Assembly (NCBI GenBank): GCA_003427395.1
Contig: BFEA01000642.1
Coordinates: forward strand, 124,185-162,082
DNA from: Chara braunii
Taxonomy: Eukaryota; Streptophyta; Charophyceae; Charales; Characeae
Direction: 5' to 3'
Length of the DNA stretch: 37,898 nucleotides
In this document: in pieces, positions 37,141 to 37,898 of the stretch
Layout: each line of letters begins with the position of its first letter
Position numbering within the stretch: position 1 is the stretch's first letter
Position numbers and translations under genes: made by a program
Notes under the pieces: generated by a model
Databases searched by the model: none
Told to the model about the DNA's origin: nothing
What the model saw: the letters and a program-made list of their open reading frames with translations, nothing else

Positions 37141-37898
37141 ACACGCAACCTCACGCTCCCTCGCGGCTTCCCGTACGGGGTCGCCGATCAGAGTTCTTGG
37201 AGGGGCGTGGCCGAGGATTTTTGGCCGTAGGTGTTGAGTCTCCCAGACGGAACGGGAGGCTCTCGTTTCGTGCTAGAGGTTACCCTGGAGTCGAACTGTC
37301 GTCGCGAAATCCTGTGGGGGTCGGATCACTCCGAAACGATAAAATCAGAAGGGTTTCCGCGAAAACGAACTGCCCTCGTGCATCAGGACGAGAAAAGGCA
37401 TCAAGGGGAAAGAGCCATGGCGGCGGAAGACAAAACTTCGGCCGTCAGGGTATTGGGGGATGGCCCGGATGGGTGTTGGGTTCGAAGCCTTCAGGCCTCG
37501 TCCTAGGCCTCACGAAGTGATCAAATCATCGGGTCTTTTGCTGTAGAGGTGGTTGGTTCGAGGCCTTCAAGCCTCAGCGTCAGACTCACAGAGTCCGCGC
37601 GGAAGGTTCCGGGAGGGTAAAGAGGCGGGAGGACTCGCCGGCAACCGAATTCGAAATTGCGCGGGCAGCGCCCCCGCACTACGGGAAAGCTCGGGAAAAC
37701 GTGTCGATCCCTCGTAACCCAGGACCAGTCGTCGCCAAGAACACGAGTCCCCCTGGCGACACCAGCGACAATCAAACTGCGGCCGCCACGCGGCACGAGC
37801 GGTCGACCAAGGCAACAGAGTCAAACCCGTATAAGGCAATATTAGAGTCGGGGAATCAAAACGATCGATCAAGACAAACCCGTTCCCCCTTATATCGC
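37141..37898. other. GC-rich sequence, nothing recognised
   Basis: Base composition shifts to clearly GC-rich at the LINE border. Two Pol III B-box-like motifs (GGTTCGAAGCC 37489, GGTTCGAGGCC 37553) lie 64 bases apart and are each followed by a similar CTTCARGCCTC, but no tRNA can be folded around them. Open frames on both strands lack domain-like sequence. It might be another LTR or an organelle-derived piece; nothing supports either. Confidence 0.4.

Noticed and set aside
37481-37600. tRNA genes suggested by two GGTTCGANNCC B-box-like motifs
   Set aside because: No A box at proper distance and no acceptor or anticodon stem can be paired around them.
37141-37898. Organelle-derived insertion
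   Set aside because: Composition differs from its surroundings, but I recognise no organelle gene, rRNA or intron domain, so the idea is unsupported.

Overview
This is a non-coding-rich piece of a large eukaryotic nuclear genome, built almost entirely of transposable elements nested in one another. No intact host gene is visible. There are two Ty3/gypsy-type LTR retrotransposons, two plant-type LINE fragments whose proteins end in an RVT-type zinc-binding domain, a hAT-like DNA element with an 8-bp target duplication, small inverted-repeat elements, a U6 snRNA-like pseudogene and many simple repeats. The LINE type, a primer-binding site matching the 3' end of plant tRNA-Asp, and the style of the Gag-Pol proteins point to a streptophyte green alga of the Chara kind. 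This is an inference from protein style only, and a repeat-rich fungus is the main alternative.

Layout. 1-455: microsatellites and homopolymers. 548-5166: a 5'-truncated Ty3/gypsy remnant on the + strand (reverse transcriptase, RNase H, a PHD-like linker, integrase), followed by two unrecognised ORFs. 5170-8790: mostly non-coding, possibly LTR-derived, with one unrecognised coding remnant and a 41-bp-arm inverted repeat. 8791-31288: one giant LTR retrotransposon of about 22.5 kb, coding on the - strand. Its two LTRs (8791-16238 and 25945-31288) both begin TGTCG and end CGACA, and both carry a broken ORF plus the same series of minisatellite blocks. Reading on the - strand from the right, the element runs: LTR, tRNA-Asp PBS (25940-25927), an array of at least five related ORFs of unknown function (25686-22873), gag with a CCHC knuckle, protease, RT/RNase H, integrase, LTR. 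31289-33390: a palindrome cluster and a LINE 3' part. 33441-34370: a triplicated repeat. 34371-35044: a U6-like pseudogene followed by a segment ending in poly(A). 35449-36069: two CCGGAC-rich clusters in inverted orientation. 36457-37140: a second LINE fragment with its poly(A) tail. 37141-37898: GC-rich sequence in which I recognise nothing.

How it fits together. The giant element should be transcribed leftward from a TATA box in the right LTR (about 30828) and primed by tRNA-Asp. Its gag is preceded by a tandem family of ~130-residue proteins in the position where retroelements normally have only a leader; this array and the ORF inside the LTR are the most unusual content of the window. 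All coding regions are dead. Nearly every premature stop is one C-to-T or G-to-A step from a sense codon, which fits decay by cytosine methylation. Nested order can be read directly: the hAT element sits in one LTR only, so it arrived after the retrotransposon; the small inverted-repeat element at 18763-19142 interrupts the RNase H.
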